The notes under the pieces were generated by a model. It did no database searches. It was given only the letters and a program-made list of their open reading frames with translations, and had not been told where the DNA came from. This document shows positions 1 to 7,975 of a stretch of 37,370 nt of DNA, one piece after another. Where the stretch lies: contig NZ_QLKQ01000073.1 in the NCBI RefSeq assembly GCF_003349955.1, positions 1 through 37,370 on the forward strand, given 5' to 3'. Each line of letters opens with the position of its first letter. Positions within the stretch are counted from its first letter, which is position 1. This stretch comes from Azospirillum brasilense. Its GTDB lineage: Bacteria > Pseudomonadota > Alphaproteobacteria > Azospirillales > Azospirillaceae. The translations under genes and the position numbers were made by a program.

Positions 1-2254
1 GTGTCGTCTCGGTGGGGGCGGGCAGGGGAGCGGGCTGACGGTCTTCATTGGCGGGGCGTGCGGCGGCTGGTGCGGCTGGCGCGGTGCGCGGCACATCGCG
101 GTAGGCCCAGCGCAGATAGTCCGCGGTCAGCGCCATGCCGTCCTCGAAAGTGAAGCGCGGCTCGTAGCCGAGCAGGCGCCGCGCCTTGGTCAGGTCGATG
201 AGCGCCTTGGCCTGATAGAGCGCCAGCTTCTGCGCGTCGGGCAGCCAGAGCTGGTTGCGGCTGGCCTTCTTCTTCAGGAAGTAGTGGACCATCACGAGAT
301 GGCGCAGCCGCGGCGGCAGGCTGTCGAACCCCCCCTGGAGCACCCGGCGGGCCGGGCGCCAGCGCACAATGATCTGGATGATCTTCTTGGGGTCCTGAAG
401 CACCATGGCGATGTCGCGCCGCAGGCTCTTCATCTCCTTGCGGATGGCCTCGGCGGGCTGGAAGCGCAGGCTGTCCACGCCCAACGCCTCCTGGAAGCGC
501 CCGAACACGGCGGCCCAGGGCGGGGCGTCGGGGCCGGAGATTACGAAGCGCTCCCCGATCGCCTGCGGGCTGCGGGTCGCCGCGATCATCGCGTCGACCA
601 GATCATCGATGTAGACGGCGTTGCACAGCCCGCTCTCCTGGGGCAGCACCACCGTGCCGCTCAGCAGCATCTCGGCGGGGGCGTTCGTCCAGGGCTTGCA
701 AAAGGGGCCGTAGACGATGGAGGGCTGGAGCACCACCCCCGGTAGGCCGCGCGTGCGCGCCGCGTCGAGCACCATCGTCTCCAGGTCGAGCTTGTTCTGG
801 ACGTAGCTCCAGGCCCGGTCGCCGTCGCGCGTCTCCTCCGACAGCGGGCCGTCCGGCAGTGGTTCGTAGACCGAGAAGGTGCTGAGATGGACGAAGCTCT
901 CCACCCCGTTGGCGAGGCTGGCGTCGATCAGCGCGGTCATCCCGTCGATGTTCTGGCGGCGCGACCGCACGTCGTAGGCGCAGTGGAAGACCCAGTCGGC
1001 GCCGGCCACCGCCTTGCCGATGGCCTCGCGGTCCAGCAGGTCGGCGCGGACGATCTCCACCGGGAAGCGGGCCAGACGCACCGCTTGCGCGATGTCGCGG
1101 ACGATGCAGCGGACCTTGGCGCCATGCTCCAGGCACAGCCGCTCGACCAGCCGCCCGCCGATGAAGCCGGCAGCGCCCGTCACCACCACGGTCGGGCCAT
1201 CGGTGCGGGGGCCATCGCTGCGGGAAGCGGCGGCGGGCGCCGGGCCGTCCACCCAGGGCAGGGCCAGCGGCTTGCGGCTGGCGTAGCAGCGCTCGATCAA
1301 GGCGGTGGAGGGCAGGGCGTCACGCCCGCCGACGGCGGCCGGGCGCCCCTCGCGGATGGCGTCGGCGAAATCCTTCAGCTCCGCCTGGAACAGGTCGCCG
1401 AAGATCTGCGGCGGGATGTGGTTGGCCGAGAAACCGTCATGGACGAAATCAACGATCTGCGGCACGTCCGAGGCGATCTGGTTCTCGTAGAGATGGACCT
1501 CGACGCTGCCCTTGGTGCCGTGGACGCGGATGGTGTTGCGCAGGGCGCGGGTGCGGCTCAGCTCCAGCGTACCGGTGGCGCCGGAGGCCATGGTCAGGGA
1601 CAGCCGGCAGTCGGATTCCAGCCCGCCGTGGCTGTCGTCGCTGTAGTCGACCTCCGCCGCCTCCCCGAACCACCACAGCAGCAGATCCAGCGTGTGCGAC
1701 CCGGTGTCGAGCAGCACGCCGCCGCCCGCCCCGTCGCGGCGCAGCATGGCCGGCGAGCTGATGCCCCAGTTGTAGACGAAGCCCTCCCGCGCCTCGAAGC
1801 GCAGGACGCGGCCGAGCTGGCCGGAGTCGATCAGCGCCTTCAGCCAGCGGACGCCGTTGACGTAGCGGCGCATCAGCCCGACCGCGAGCACGCGCCGGCG
1901 CTCCTCCGCGGTGTGCACCATGCGCTCGGCGTCGGCCAGCGCGACGGCCAGCGGCTTTTCCATGAAGACGTGCTTCCCGGCCTCCAGCAGGCTCTGGCCG
2001 ACCGGCGCGTGGACCATCGGCGGGGCCGCCACCAGCGCCGCGTCGAACTGGTCCGCCGCCTCCCGCCAGTCGGCCACGGCGACGGCGGCGCGGTTGCGGC
2101 CGAGCATGGCCTGCACCGCCCCCAGCCGCCCCGGCGTGGGATCGACGAGCACGCTCGGCTGCCAGCCCAGGCGGAGCAGCGCCGGCAACAGGTGATGGCT
2201 CACGATGCTGCCGCAGCCGATGATGGCAAGCCGCGGGAACTCGGCGTTGGTCAT
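1..2254 (-). CDS. Fused Gfo/Idh/MocA-type oxidoreductase and SDR-family NAD-dependent epimerase (3' end beyond window)
   Basis: One frame stays open from the ATG at 2254 to the left edge (751 codons, no stop seen), so the C-terminus is missing. Residues about 1-345 look like a Gfo/Idh/MocA oxidoreductase: a Rossmann start (LAIIGCGSIVSHH) and the family's EKPLA motif (HVFMEKPLAVA). A short linker leads to a second Rossmann fold at about 353 (VVVTGAAGFIGG), an extended-SDR sugar epimerase with a YxxxK pair (SYVQNK). I checked that both halves share one frame. The tail is Ala/Pro-rich. Fused oxidoreductase plus epimerase suggests two consecutive steps on a nucleotide sugar; the substrate cannot be told. 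It lies downstream of the co-polymerase gene on the same strand, separated by a hairpin repeat. The ribosome-binding site (GCGAGG) is weak. Confidence 0.85.
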   Translation of the reverse strand, partial: MTNAEFPRLAIIGCGSIVSHHLLPALLRLGWQPSVLVDPTPGRLGAVQAMLGRNRAAVAVADWREAADQFDAALVAAPPMVHAPVGQSLLEAGKHVFMEKPLAVALADAERMVHTAEERRRVLAVGLMRRYVNGVRWLKALIDSGQLGRVLRFEAREGFVYNWGISSPAMLRRDGAGGGVLLDTGSHTLDLLLWWFGEAAEVDYSDDSHGGLESDCRLSLTMASGATGTLELSRTRALRNTIRVHGTKGSVEVHLYENQIASDVPQIVDFVHDGFSANHIPPQIFGDLFQAELKDFADAIREGRPAAVGGRDALPSTALIERCYASRKPLALPWVDGPAPAAASRSDGPRTDGPTVVVTGAAGFIGGRLVERLCLEHGAKVRCIVRDIAQAVRLARFPVEIVRADLLDREAIGKAVAGADWVFHCAYDVRSRRQNIDGMTALIDASLANGVESFVHLSTFSVYEPLPDGPLSEETRDGDRAWSYVQNKLDLETMVLDAARTRGLPGVVLQPSIVYGPFCKPWTNAPAEMLLSGTVVLPQESGLCNAVYIDDLVDAMIAATRSPQAIGERFVISGPDAPPWAAVFGRFQEALGVDSLRFQPAEAIRKEMKSLRRDIAMVLQDPKKIIQIIVRWRPARRVLQGGFDSLPPRLRHLVMVHYFLKKKASRNQLWLPDAQKLALYQAKALIDLTKARRLLGYEPRFTFEDGMALTADYLRWAYRDVPRTAPAAPAAARPANEDRQPAPLPAPTETT

Positions 2255-2279
2255 GGAATCCTCGCTTTTGGCTGACATC

Positions 2280-2392
2280 CCCTCTCCCCTCCGGGGAGAG
2301 GGTTAGGGTGAGGGGGATGCGCGTGTCGGTCCGTCCGGCAAAAGCGCACCCCCCTCACCGGCCCTGCGGGCCACCCACTCCCCAGAGGGGAG
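2280..2392. repeat. GC-rich palindromic intergenic repeat element (REP-like)
   Basis: Three hairpins lie in tandem between the co-polymerase stop and the fusion gene. The first has a perfect 10-bp stem (CCCTCTCCCC, 2280-2289, with 2293-2302; loop of 3). The second is GGCCC/GGGCC (2360-2364 and 2368-2372). The third is CTCCCC/GGGGAG (2378-2383 and 2387-2392). CCCTCTCCCC-type palindromes with a TTAGGGTGAGGG tail are widespread intergenic repeats in high-GC proteobacteria. The element may stop or stabilise transcripts, but there is no T-run, so it is not a classical terminator. Confidence 0.75.
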
Positions 2393-2409
2393 AGGGCTGG
2401 TTGGGTGGG

Positions 2410-4773
2410 CTAGGAATGCCGCGCGGGCGCGTGCAGGGCGTAGTAGTAGGTGTCGTCCTTGTGGCCGTACTTGACGTGCTTGGACGCGACGACCCGCGAC
2501 AGCACGACGCCGCCGACCGCGCTGTCGACCGACTTCAGCTTGTTGAAGCCAGCCGTCACGGTGTCCAGCGGGGTGTGCTGCCAGCGGACGACGTAAATCA
2601 CGCTGTCGGCCAGGAAGGACAGGGCCAGCGCGTCGGAGAACAGCATCACCGGGGCTGAGTCGATCACCACCACGTCGTAGTTGTGGCGCGCCCATTGGAT
2701 CAGGTCGCTCATCGCCTGGGAACTGATGCGGTCGTGCGCGTCGGGGGTGCCGACGGCGTTGCCCAGGACGCCGAGGTTGGTGGTCTCCTGATGGATCAGG
2801 TCGTCGATGCCGACGCGGCCGTCCAGCAGGTCGGCGACGCTGCCCTGCGGCTGGTAGCCCAGCAGCGTCGCGATGGAGGGGCGGCGGAAGTCCGCGTCGA
2901 TCAGCAGCGTGTTCAGCCCCAGTCCGGCCAGCGACCGCGCCAGATTGGCCGCCAGCACCGACTTGCCCTCCTTGGGAATGGAGGAGGTGACGAGCAGCAC
3001 CTTGGGCGGCGTTCCCCGCTTGCGCGGCATGCAGGCCATGGTGCGCACCGTCTGGATCGCCTCGCGGAAGGCGCCGATCTCGCGGGCGCGGCGGCTGTCG
3101 GGCCGATTTTCAGGATACAGCGGCAGGTTCCACGTAGCCTCGTTGCGGGGAAGCGACGGAACCATGCCGAGGCAGGGGACGCCGGTCGCCCGCTCCACCT
3201 GGGAGGGCGTGCGCAGGCCGGAGCTGAGCCGTTCCAGCAGCAGCACCAGCGCCACCGCCAGCGCCGTGGAGCCGACCAGCCCGACGCCCAGCGACATGCG
3301 GAACTGTGGGAAGGCCGGGCGAATCGGCGGCAGGGCCGGGGCGCTGAGATGCGCGTCCAGCGCGCCGGTGTTCTTCAGCGCCATCGTCTGCTCGTAGCGT
3401 TCGGCGAGGCTGCGGTAGAGCGTGCGGTGCGCGTCGGCGGCGCGTTCCAGGTCGCGGAGCTGGATGCCGGTCGCCTCGATGCCCTTCTGCTGCTCCTGCA
3501 GGTCGGCGATGCCCTTCAGCAGGGTGGCCTCGCGGATGCGCGCCACCTCCAGATCGGCGTCCAACCCCTTCTGGATCTTGCCCACCTCGTCGCGGATGCG
3601 CACCTTCAGCTCGCCGATGCCGCGGCGGAGGTTCACGATGTCCTGATGCTTGTCGCCATAGACCTGCTGGAGTTCGGCCAGCCGGCGTTCCAGCATCGCC
3701 TCCGCCTCGCGCAGCTTCTGGATCAGCGGGGAGGCCAGCACCTCCGGGATCGCCGCGGCGTTGTTGGTGGCGGTCTGCTCGCGGGCCTGGCGCACGCGGG
3801 CCTCGGCCGCCGCTTTCTGCGCCTGCGCGGCGGTCAGCTGGGTGGCGAGTTCGTTCATCTGCTGCTGGACCATGTTGCGGCCGTCCGGCGGCAGTTCCAG
3901 CAGGCTGTTCTCCTTGCGGAAGCTGCGGATGGCCTCCTCCGCGCCGCGCACCGCCTCGCGCGCCTCGATGAGCCGTCCGCCGAGCCACTGGTTGACCCGC
4001 TCGGTCAGGTCGCGGTTCATCTCCGTCCGGTAGTCCAGATAGGCTTGGCCGAAGGCGTTGGCGATGGCGGCGGCCTTGGCGGGATCGACCGACGACGCCT
4101 CGATGATGATGGTGAAGGACCGGTCGTCGTTGCGCGCCTCGATCCGGCGCAGCAGCGTGTCGATGGTCAGCAGGCGGGCTTGGTCCGGGTCGCCGGCGTT
4201 GGGGCTTTCCTCCGCGCGGAACAGCGCGGTCGCCTGTTGGACGATCCGGCGCAGCACGTCGTTGCCCTCCGGCGGCAGCGCACCGACACCGGCCTTGGTC
4301 ACCCGCTTCAGCCAATGCTCGTCCGCGCCGTCCGGCGCCTTGATCGTCGGGTTGAATTCGGGGTCGTTGAGCAGGCCGAGCTTTTCCACCACCCGCTCCG
4401 CCAGGGCGCGCGAGCCGACGATGGACACCTCGCTGCGCACCGCCGGCGCCTCGGGCGTCAGGTTGGACACCACCGACTTGAACTCCGCCAGCTCGACCCG
4501 CCGGGAATCGAGCTGCACCATGGCGGTGGCCCGGTACATCGGCTTCAGCGACTGCATGACGTAGGTGATGGTCGCCGTCCCCAGCAGGATGATGGCGAGC
4601 AGCAGCAGCTTGCGCCGCCACAGCACGGCCAGAGCGGCGAAGACGGTCGCCTCCTGACGGCCGCGGACGTCGGAGGACTCCGCCGCGCCGGACTGCAGAA
4701 GACTGTCCGGAAGGACGCTGGCGTGCGCTTCGTGGCCTGGAAGCGTTCCGCCTTTGCCGATCGAAGAATTCAC
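2410..4773 (-). CDS. Exopolysaccharide co-polymerase with C-terminal BY-kinase domain (Wzc/ExoP/GumC type)
   Basis: An inner-membrane protein that in this family controls EPS chain length and export and autophosphorylates on tyrosines. With the chosen start it has 787 residues. In order: Wzz-type N-terminus with a first membrane helix (LLLLAIILLGTATITYVM), long periplasmic coiled coils, a Pro-rich segment (PALPPIRPAFP) before a second helix, and a cytoplasmic ATPase. The ATPase has Walker A (PKEGKS, about 600), Walker A' (LLIDADFRRP, about 625) and Walker B (VVVIDSAP, about 703). The C-terminus has a short tyrosine cluster (Y769 and Y776-778), as expected for a BY-kinase. I chose the GTG at 4773 because GAAAGGGG sits seven bases upstream; a TTG at 4839 in the same frame would add 22 residues but lies inside a hairpin and lacks a good ribosome-binding site. 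Confidence 0.93.
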   Translation of the reverse strand: MNSSIGKGGTLPGHEAHASVLPDSLLQSGAAESSDVRGRQEATVFAALAVLWRRKLLLLAIILLGTATITYVMQSLKPMYRATAMVQLDSRRVELAEFKSVVSNLTPEAPAVRSEVSIVGSRALAERVVEKLGLLNDPEFNPTIKAPDGADEHWLKRVTKAGVGALPPEGNDVLRRIVQQATALFRAEESPNAGDPDQARLLTIDTLLRRIEARNDDRSFTIIIEASSVDPAKAAAIANAFGQAYLDYRTEMNRDLTERVNQWLGGRLIEAREAVRGAEEAIRSFRKENSLLELPPDGRNMVQQQMNELATQLTAAQAQKAAAEARVRQAREQTATNNAAAIPEVLASPLIQKLREAEAMLERRLAELQQVYGDKHQDIVNLRRGIGELKVRIRDEVGKIQKGLDADLEVARIREATLLKGIADLQEQQKGIEATGIQLRDLERAADAHRTLYRSLAERYEQTMALKNTGALDAHLSAPALPPIRPAFPQFRMSLGVGLVGSTALAVALVLLLERLSSGLRTPSQVERATGVPCLGMVPSLPRNEATWNLPLYPENRPDSRRAREIGAFREAIQTVRTMACMPRKRGTPPKVLLVTSSIPKEGKSVLAANLARSLAGLGLNTLLIDADFRRPSIATLLGYQPQGSVADLLDGRVGIDDLIHQETTNLGVLGNAVGTPDAHDRISSQAMSDLIQWARHNYDVVVIDSAPVMLFSDALALSFLADSVIYVVRWQHTPLDTVTAGFNKLKSVDSAVGGVVLSRVVASKHVKYGHKDDTYYYALHAPARHS

Positions 4774-4837
4774 GTCGTCGCCCCTTTCGTCTTGCTGGCT
4801 GGCGATCCGGCCCGGGGTGGGCGTAGCGGATGGCTGC

Positions 4838-4860
4838 AAAAAGACGGACTGCGTCTTTTT
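4838..4860 (-). terminator. Possible leader hairpin or attenuator upstream of the co-polymerase gene
   Basis: AAAAAGACG (4838-4846) pairs perfectly with CGTCTTTTT (4852-4860) around a five-base loop, giving a T-run after the stem on either strand. It lies 65 bases before the GTG start, inside the untranslated leader. The GC part of the stem is only 4 bp, so termination would be weak. An attenuator role is inference. Confidence 0.35.
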
Positions 4861-5070
4861 GTTTTCTTTGGAGATAACTGAGAATTCGGCCGCTTTTTAA
4901 GGAGCGGGGCCAAATGGTCCGTGATGTTCCGCTGCGGCAACCGTTGCCGGACAGACTTCGAGTACCGTGAATGGCGCCGCGCAACAATTGAAAAAAAGAA
5001 GGCCCATCCGTCTCTGTGCTTACGACGGCGACCGTCATAAATAATCATATCCGATACCCCGTCCGCGTGT

Positions 5071-5081
5071 TTGACGGTCAA
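5071..5081. promoter_or_regulatory. Palindrome TTGACGGTCAA, candidate operator
   Basis: A perfect 5-1-5 palindrome in the intergenic region between the co-polymerase and UDP-xylose synthase genes. The same site (TTGACCGTCAA on the plus strand) recurs at 19018-19028 at the predicted -35 of a LuxR-type regulator gene. Operator function is inference. Confidence 0.35.
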
Positions 5082-5323
5082 CTCCGCGCCGGTCACAGTC
5101 TGCCGGGTGCAGCGGAGCCGGTTCAGGCTTCGAAACACCGCACAATTCCAGACATAGCCGTGCATTCCCGCGCAACGGGCCAAGTGATGCTCCGTATCGT
5201 GTGCCGGAACGCCGTGCCTCGACGCTGGATTTTAAAACAATCGCGGAAGCGGTATGGCGGATTGTCTCCGCAGTCTGCCGCCATCCGGTTGCGATTTCCC
5301 GGACAACTCCATGGAGAGGCTCA

Positions 5324-6271
5324 ATGACGTCCACGACTGAGCGCGTTCTTGTGACAGGTGGCGCCGGCTTCATCGGATCGCACCTGTGCGAGCGTCTTCT
5401 GGCCGCCGGGAAGGAGGTCCTGTGCGTCGACAACTATTTCACGGGAGCGCGTTCGAATATTGCGCATCTTCTCGACAACCCGAAGTTCGAGGCGGTGCGC
5501 CACGACATCACCTTTCCCCTCTATGTCGAGGTGGACGAGATCTACAACCTCGCCTGTCCGGCCTCGCCGGTGCACTATCAGTTCGACCCGGTGCAAACGA
5601 CCAAGACCAGCGTGCACGGCGCCATCAACATGCTGGGTCTGGCCAAGCGGGTGAAGGCGACGATCCTCCAGGCCTCGACCAGCGAGGTCTACGGCGATCC
5701 CTTCGTCCATCCGCAGCGTGAGGATTATTGGGGCAACGTGAATCCCATCGGCCCGCGCGCCTGCTATGACGAGGGCAAGCGCTGCGCCGAGACGCTGTTC
5801 TTCGACTACAACCGGCAGCACAAGGTCGCCATCAAGGTCGCCCGCATCTTCAACACCTACGGGCCGCGCATGAATCCGAATGACGGGCGCGTGGTGTCGA
5901 ACTTCATCGTCCAGGCGCTCAAGGGTGATCCGATCACCATCTACGGCGACGGGTCGCAGACGCGGTCCTTCTGCTACGTCGACGATCTGGTCGAGGGGCT
6001 GCACCGGCTGATGGAAACGGACGGGACGGTGACCGGCCCGATCAACCTCGGCAATCCTGGCGAGTTCACCATCCTGGAACTGGCGGAGACCGTCATCCGG
6101 ATGACCGGATCGCGCTCGCGGATCGAGCGGCACCCGCTGCCCCAGGACGATCCGCGGCAGCGCAAGCCGGACATCACCAAAGCCCATGCCTACCTGAAAT
6201 GGATGCCGCACGTGCCGCTCGAAGAGGGGCTGGAGCGCACCATCGCCTATTTCGCCAAAACCTATTTCTGA
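5324..6271 (+). CDS. uxs: UDP-glucuronate decarboxylase (UDP-xylose synthase), extended SDR
   Basis: Converts UDP-glucuronate to UDP-xylose with bound NAD+. The 315-residue protein has the SDR nucleotide-binding motif TGGAGFIGSH (11-20), the family segment LACPASPVHYQFDPVQTTK (77-94), STSEVYG with Ser and Glu (118-124), and the catalytic Y148/K152 pair in ACYDEGKR. Length and motifs fit bacterial Uxs closely. The ATG at 5324 was chosen because GGAGAGG (5313-5319) lies just upstream and the homology begins right after it; the frame stays open to 5201, but that stretch looks non-coding. Its substrate would come from the UDP-glucose dehydrogenase at 13543 in the same cluster. First gene of the plus-strand EPS series. 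Confidence 0.95.
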   Translation: MTSTTERVLVTGGAGFIGSHLCERLLAAGKEVLCVDNYFTGARSNIAHLLDNPKFEAVRHDITFPLYVEVDEIYNLACPASPVHYQFDPVQTTKTSVHGAINMLGLAKRVKATILQASTSEVYGDPFVHPQREDYWGNVNPIGPRACYDEGKRCAETLFFDYNRQHKVAIKVARIFNTYGPRMNPNDGRVVSNFIVQALKGDPITIYGDGSQTRSFCYVDDLVEGLHRLMETDGTVTGPINLGNPGEFTILELAETVIRMTGSRSRIERHPLPQDDPRQRKPDITKAHAYLKWMPHVPLEEGLERTIAYFAKTYF

Positions 6272-6294
6272 GCGCGGCGACTCAAGCCGGCAGC

Positions 6295-6321
6295 GCCGCC
6301 GCATCGCTGGGGTGCGGCGGC
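6295..6321 (+). other. Intergenic hairpin after UDP-xylose synthase gene
   Basis: GCCGCCGCA (6295-6303) pairs perfectly with TGCGGCGGC (6313-6321) around a nine-base loop. It sits between the stop at 6271 and the next start at 6349. No T-run follows, so it may be an RNA-stability or partial-termination structure within the operon. Confidence 0.4.
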
Positions 6322-6348
6322 AGGGAATGGGCCAACAGGGAACGGCGG

Positions 6349-7926
6349 ATGTTCGAACTCCCTTCACGAGACAGCTCGGCGAAGCCGGATTACGGCGCGC
6401 GCGTGGGGATGGCCTTCCAGGGCCCGCGCCCGGACTCCGCCTCGCCGGTCGCCGCGGCGGCGTCCGCCCCCGCCCTGCTGTGCGGGCTGGTGGCCGCGGA
6501 CGCGCTGATGGTCGTCGGGACGGGGCTGGCGGCGGAAAGCATCGCCACCCGTCTGCTGCGGGCCGCCCCGGCCGATGCGGCCCTGTTCGCAGGCGTTTTC
6601 AACGTCGCGGTCGGCCCGTTGGCGGTGCTGTCGCTGATGTGCTTCTACAGCGCGGGCTGCTACCGCAACCTGCGTCCCAAGACGATGCGGCGGACCATCG
6701 GTTCGCACGCCGGGCCGCTGTTCGGGGCCTGGACGGCGGCCTTCCTGGTGCTTGTTCTCATGCTCGGCGTGACGGGGGACCTGCGGCGGCTGGACACGGC
6801 GGCGGCGGGGACGCTGTGGCTGTGGTACGGGATCGGCCTGTTCGGGCTGACCGCGTTGCGCGGCCTGGTCCTCCGGCTGGCGCGCGACTGGAATCTGGCC
6901 GGCGGCTTGCGGCAACGGACCCTGCTGGTCGGCACCAACGATCTGGCCTTCGAATGGCTGGACCGGCTCCAGCGCGCGGAGGGGGCGGGCTATCAGGTGA
7001 TCGGCGCCGTGTCCACCGCGGCGGACCGTCCGCCGTCCGTCGCCGCTCCACCCCTGGCCACCGCCCGGATGGCCGGGGTGCCGGTGCTGGGTGGCGTGGC
7101 CGGGCTGGTCGAGCAGGTGCGCAAGAACCGCATCGACCTCGTGGTGGTCGCCCTGCCGTGGAGCGCCGAGGCCGAGATCACCGACATACTGGAACGGCTG
7201 CGCGTCCTGGCGGTCGACGTCCGCCTGCTGCCGCACCGGCTGATCGCCCGCACCGCCGGCCTGTCGGTCGATGCGACGGCGGGCATTCCGTTGCTGGGCG
7301 TCATCCATCACCCGCTGGCCGGCTGGCGCGGCGTGCTGAAGCGGTCGGAGGACCTGCTGGTCGGCGGCGCGGCGCTGGCGGCGCTGGCCCCGGTCCTTCT
7401 GCTGGCCGCCGCGGCCATCAAGCTGGAAAGCCCCGGCCCGGTGCTGTTCCGCCAGAAGCGCTTCGGCTTCAACAACGAGGAATTCGAGATCTGGAAGTTC
7501 CGCACGATGCACACCGACCGCGGAGACCAGTCGGGCGCGCAGCGGACGGTGCGCAACGACCCACGGGTGACGCGCGTCGGGCGCTTCCTGCGCCGCACCA
7601 GCATCGACGAACTGCCGCAGCTCTTCAACGTCCTGCGCGGCGACATGTCCATCGTCGGGCCTCGGCCCCATCCCGTCGCCATGAAGGCCGGGGACGTGCT
7701 GTACCACGAGGCGGTGGAGAACTACGCCTGCCGCCACCGCGTCCGCCCCGGAATCACCGGCTGGGCCCAGGTGAACGGGCTGCGCGGCGAGATCGACAAC
7801 CTCCACACCGCCGCCCGCCGCGTCGAACACGACCTCTACTACGTCGACAACTGGTCCCTGGGGCTGGACGCCGAAATCATGGTGCGCACCGCCCTCCTCC
7901 TTTTCTGGGACCGCAACGCCTACTGA
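6349..7926 (+). CDS. Undecaprenyl-phosphate sugar-1-phosphate transferase (WcaJ/GumD-like polyprenyl glycosylphosphotransferase)
   Basis: Transfers a sugar-1-phosphate (often glucose) from a UDP-sugar to undecaprenyl phosphate, the first step of repeat-unit assembly. The 525-residue protein has four N-terminal membrane helices, a Rossmann-like middle domain (RQRTLLVGTNDLAFEWL) and the C-terminal catalytic domain. That domain has a membrane re-entry segment, then PVLFRQKRFG, WKFRTMH, RRTSIDELPQLFNVLRGDMS, VGPRPHP, RPGITGWAQVNG and DLYYVDNWSL, all hallmarks of the family. ATG 6349 was chosen because similarity starts there and GGGAACGG precedes it; the frame is open further upstream. Sugar specificity cannot be read from sequence. 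Confidence 0.93.
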   Translation: MFELPSRDSSAKPDYGARVGMAFQGPRPDSASPVAAAASAPALLCGLVAADALMVVGTGLAAESIATRLLRAAPADAALFAGVFNVAVGPLAVLSLMCFYSAGCYRNLRPKTMRRTIGSHAGPLFGAWTAAFLVLVLMLGVTGDLRRLDTAAAGTLWLWYGIGLFGLTALRGLVLRLARDWNLAGGLRQRTLLVGTNDLAFEWLDRLQRAEGAGYQVIGAVSTAADRPPSVAAPPLATARMAGVPVLGGVAGLVEQVRKNRIDLVVVALPWSAEAEITDILERLRVLAVDVRLLPHRLIARTAGLSVDATAGIPLLGVIHHPLAGWRGVLKRSEDLLVGGAALAALAPVLLLAAAAIKLESPGPVLFRQKRFGFNNEEFEIWKFRTMHTDRGDQSGAQRTVRNDPRVTRVGRFLRRTSIDELPQLFNVLRGDMSIVGPRPHPVAMKAGDVLYHEAVENYACRHRVRPGITGWAQVNGLRGEIDNLHTAARRVEHDLYYVDNWSLGLDAEIMVRTALLLFWDRNAY

Positions 7927-7975
7927 CGAACCTCCCTGCTGAACCAACAAACAAACCGCGAAGGAGTTTGACGTC

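Larger units (their letters stand above)
4774..5323. promoter_or_regulatory. 550-base divergent regulatory region between co-polymerase and UDP-xylose synthase genes
   Basis: No convincing gene lies here. The region separates divergent EPS operons and must hold both promoters. It contains a 9-bp hairpin at 4838-4860, a small GACGG/CCGTC hairpin at 5024-5036, and the palindrome TTGACGGTCAA at 5071-5081. AT-rich patches around 4994-5010 and 5036-5050 stand out against the GC-rich background. No promoter with two good hexamers could be assigned with confidence. Confidence 0.5.

Noticed and set aside
887..2275. Long open frame on the plus strand opposite the oxidoreductase-epimerase fusion
   Set aside because: It lies antisense to a gene with clear family motifs, has no recognisable domain, and its composition (Gln, Ala, Gly, Arg, His-rich) is typical of a complementary frame in GC-rich DNA.
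2683..4881. Plus-strand open frame of 732 codons opposite the co-polymerase gene
   Set aside because: Antisense shadow: low-complexity Arg/Gln/Leu/Gly composition, no domain, and the opposite strand has all Wzc-type motifs.
5201..5323. Upstream start for UDP-xylose synthase
   Set aside because: The added 41 residues match nothing in the family, and GGAGAGG directly precedes the ATG at 5324.
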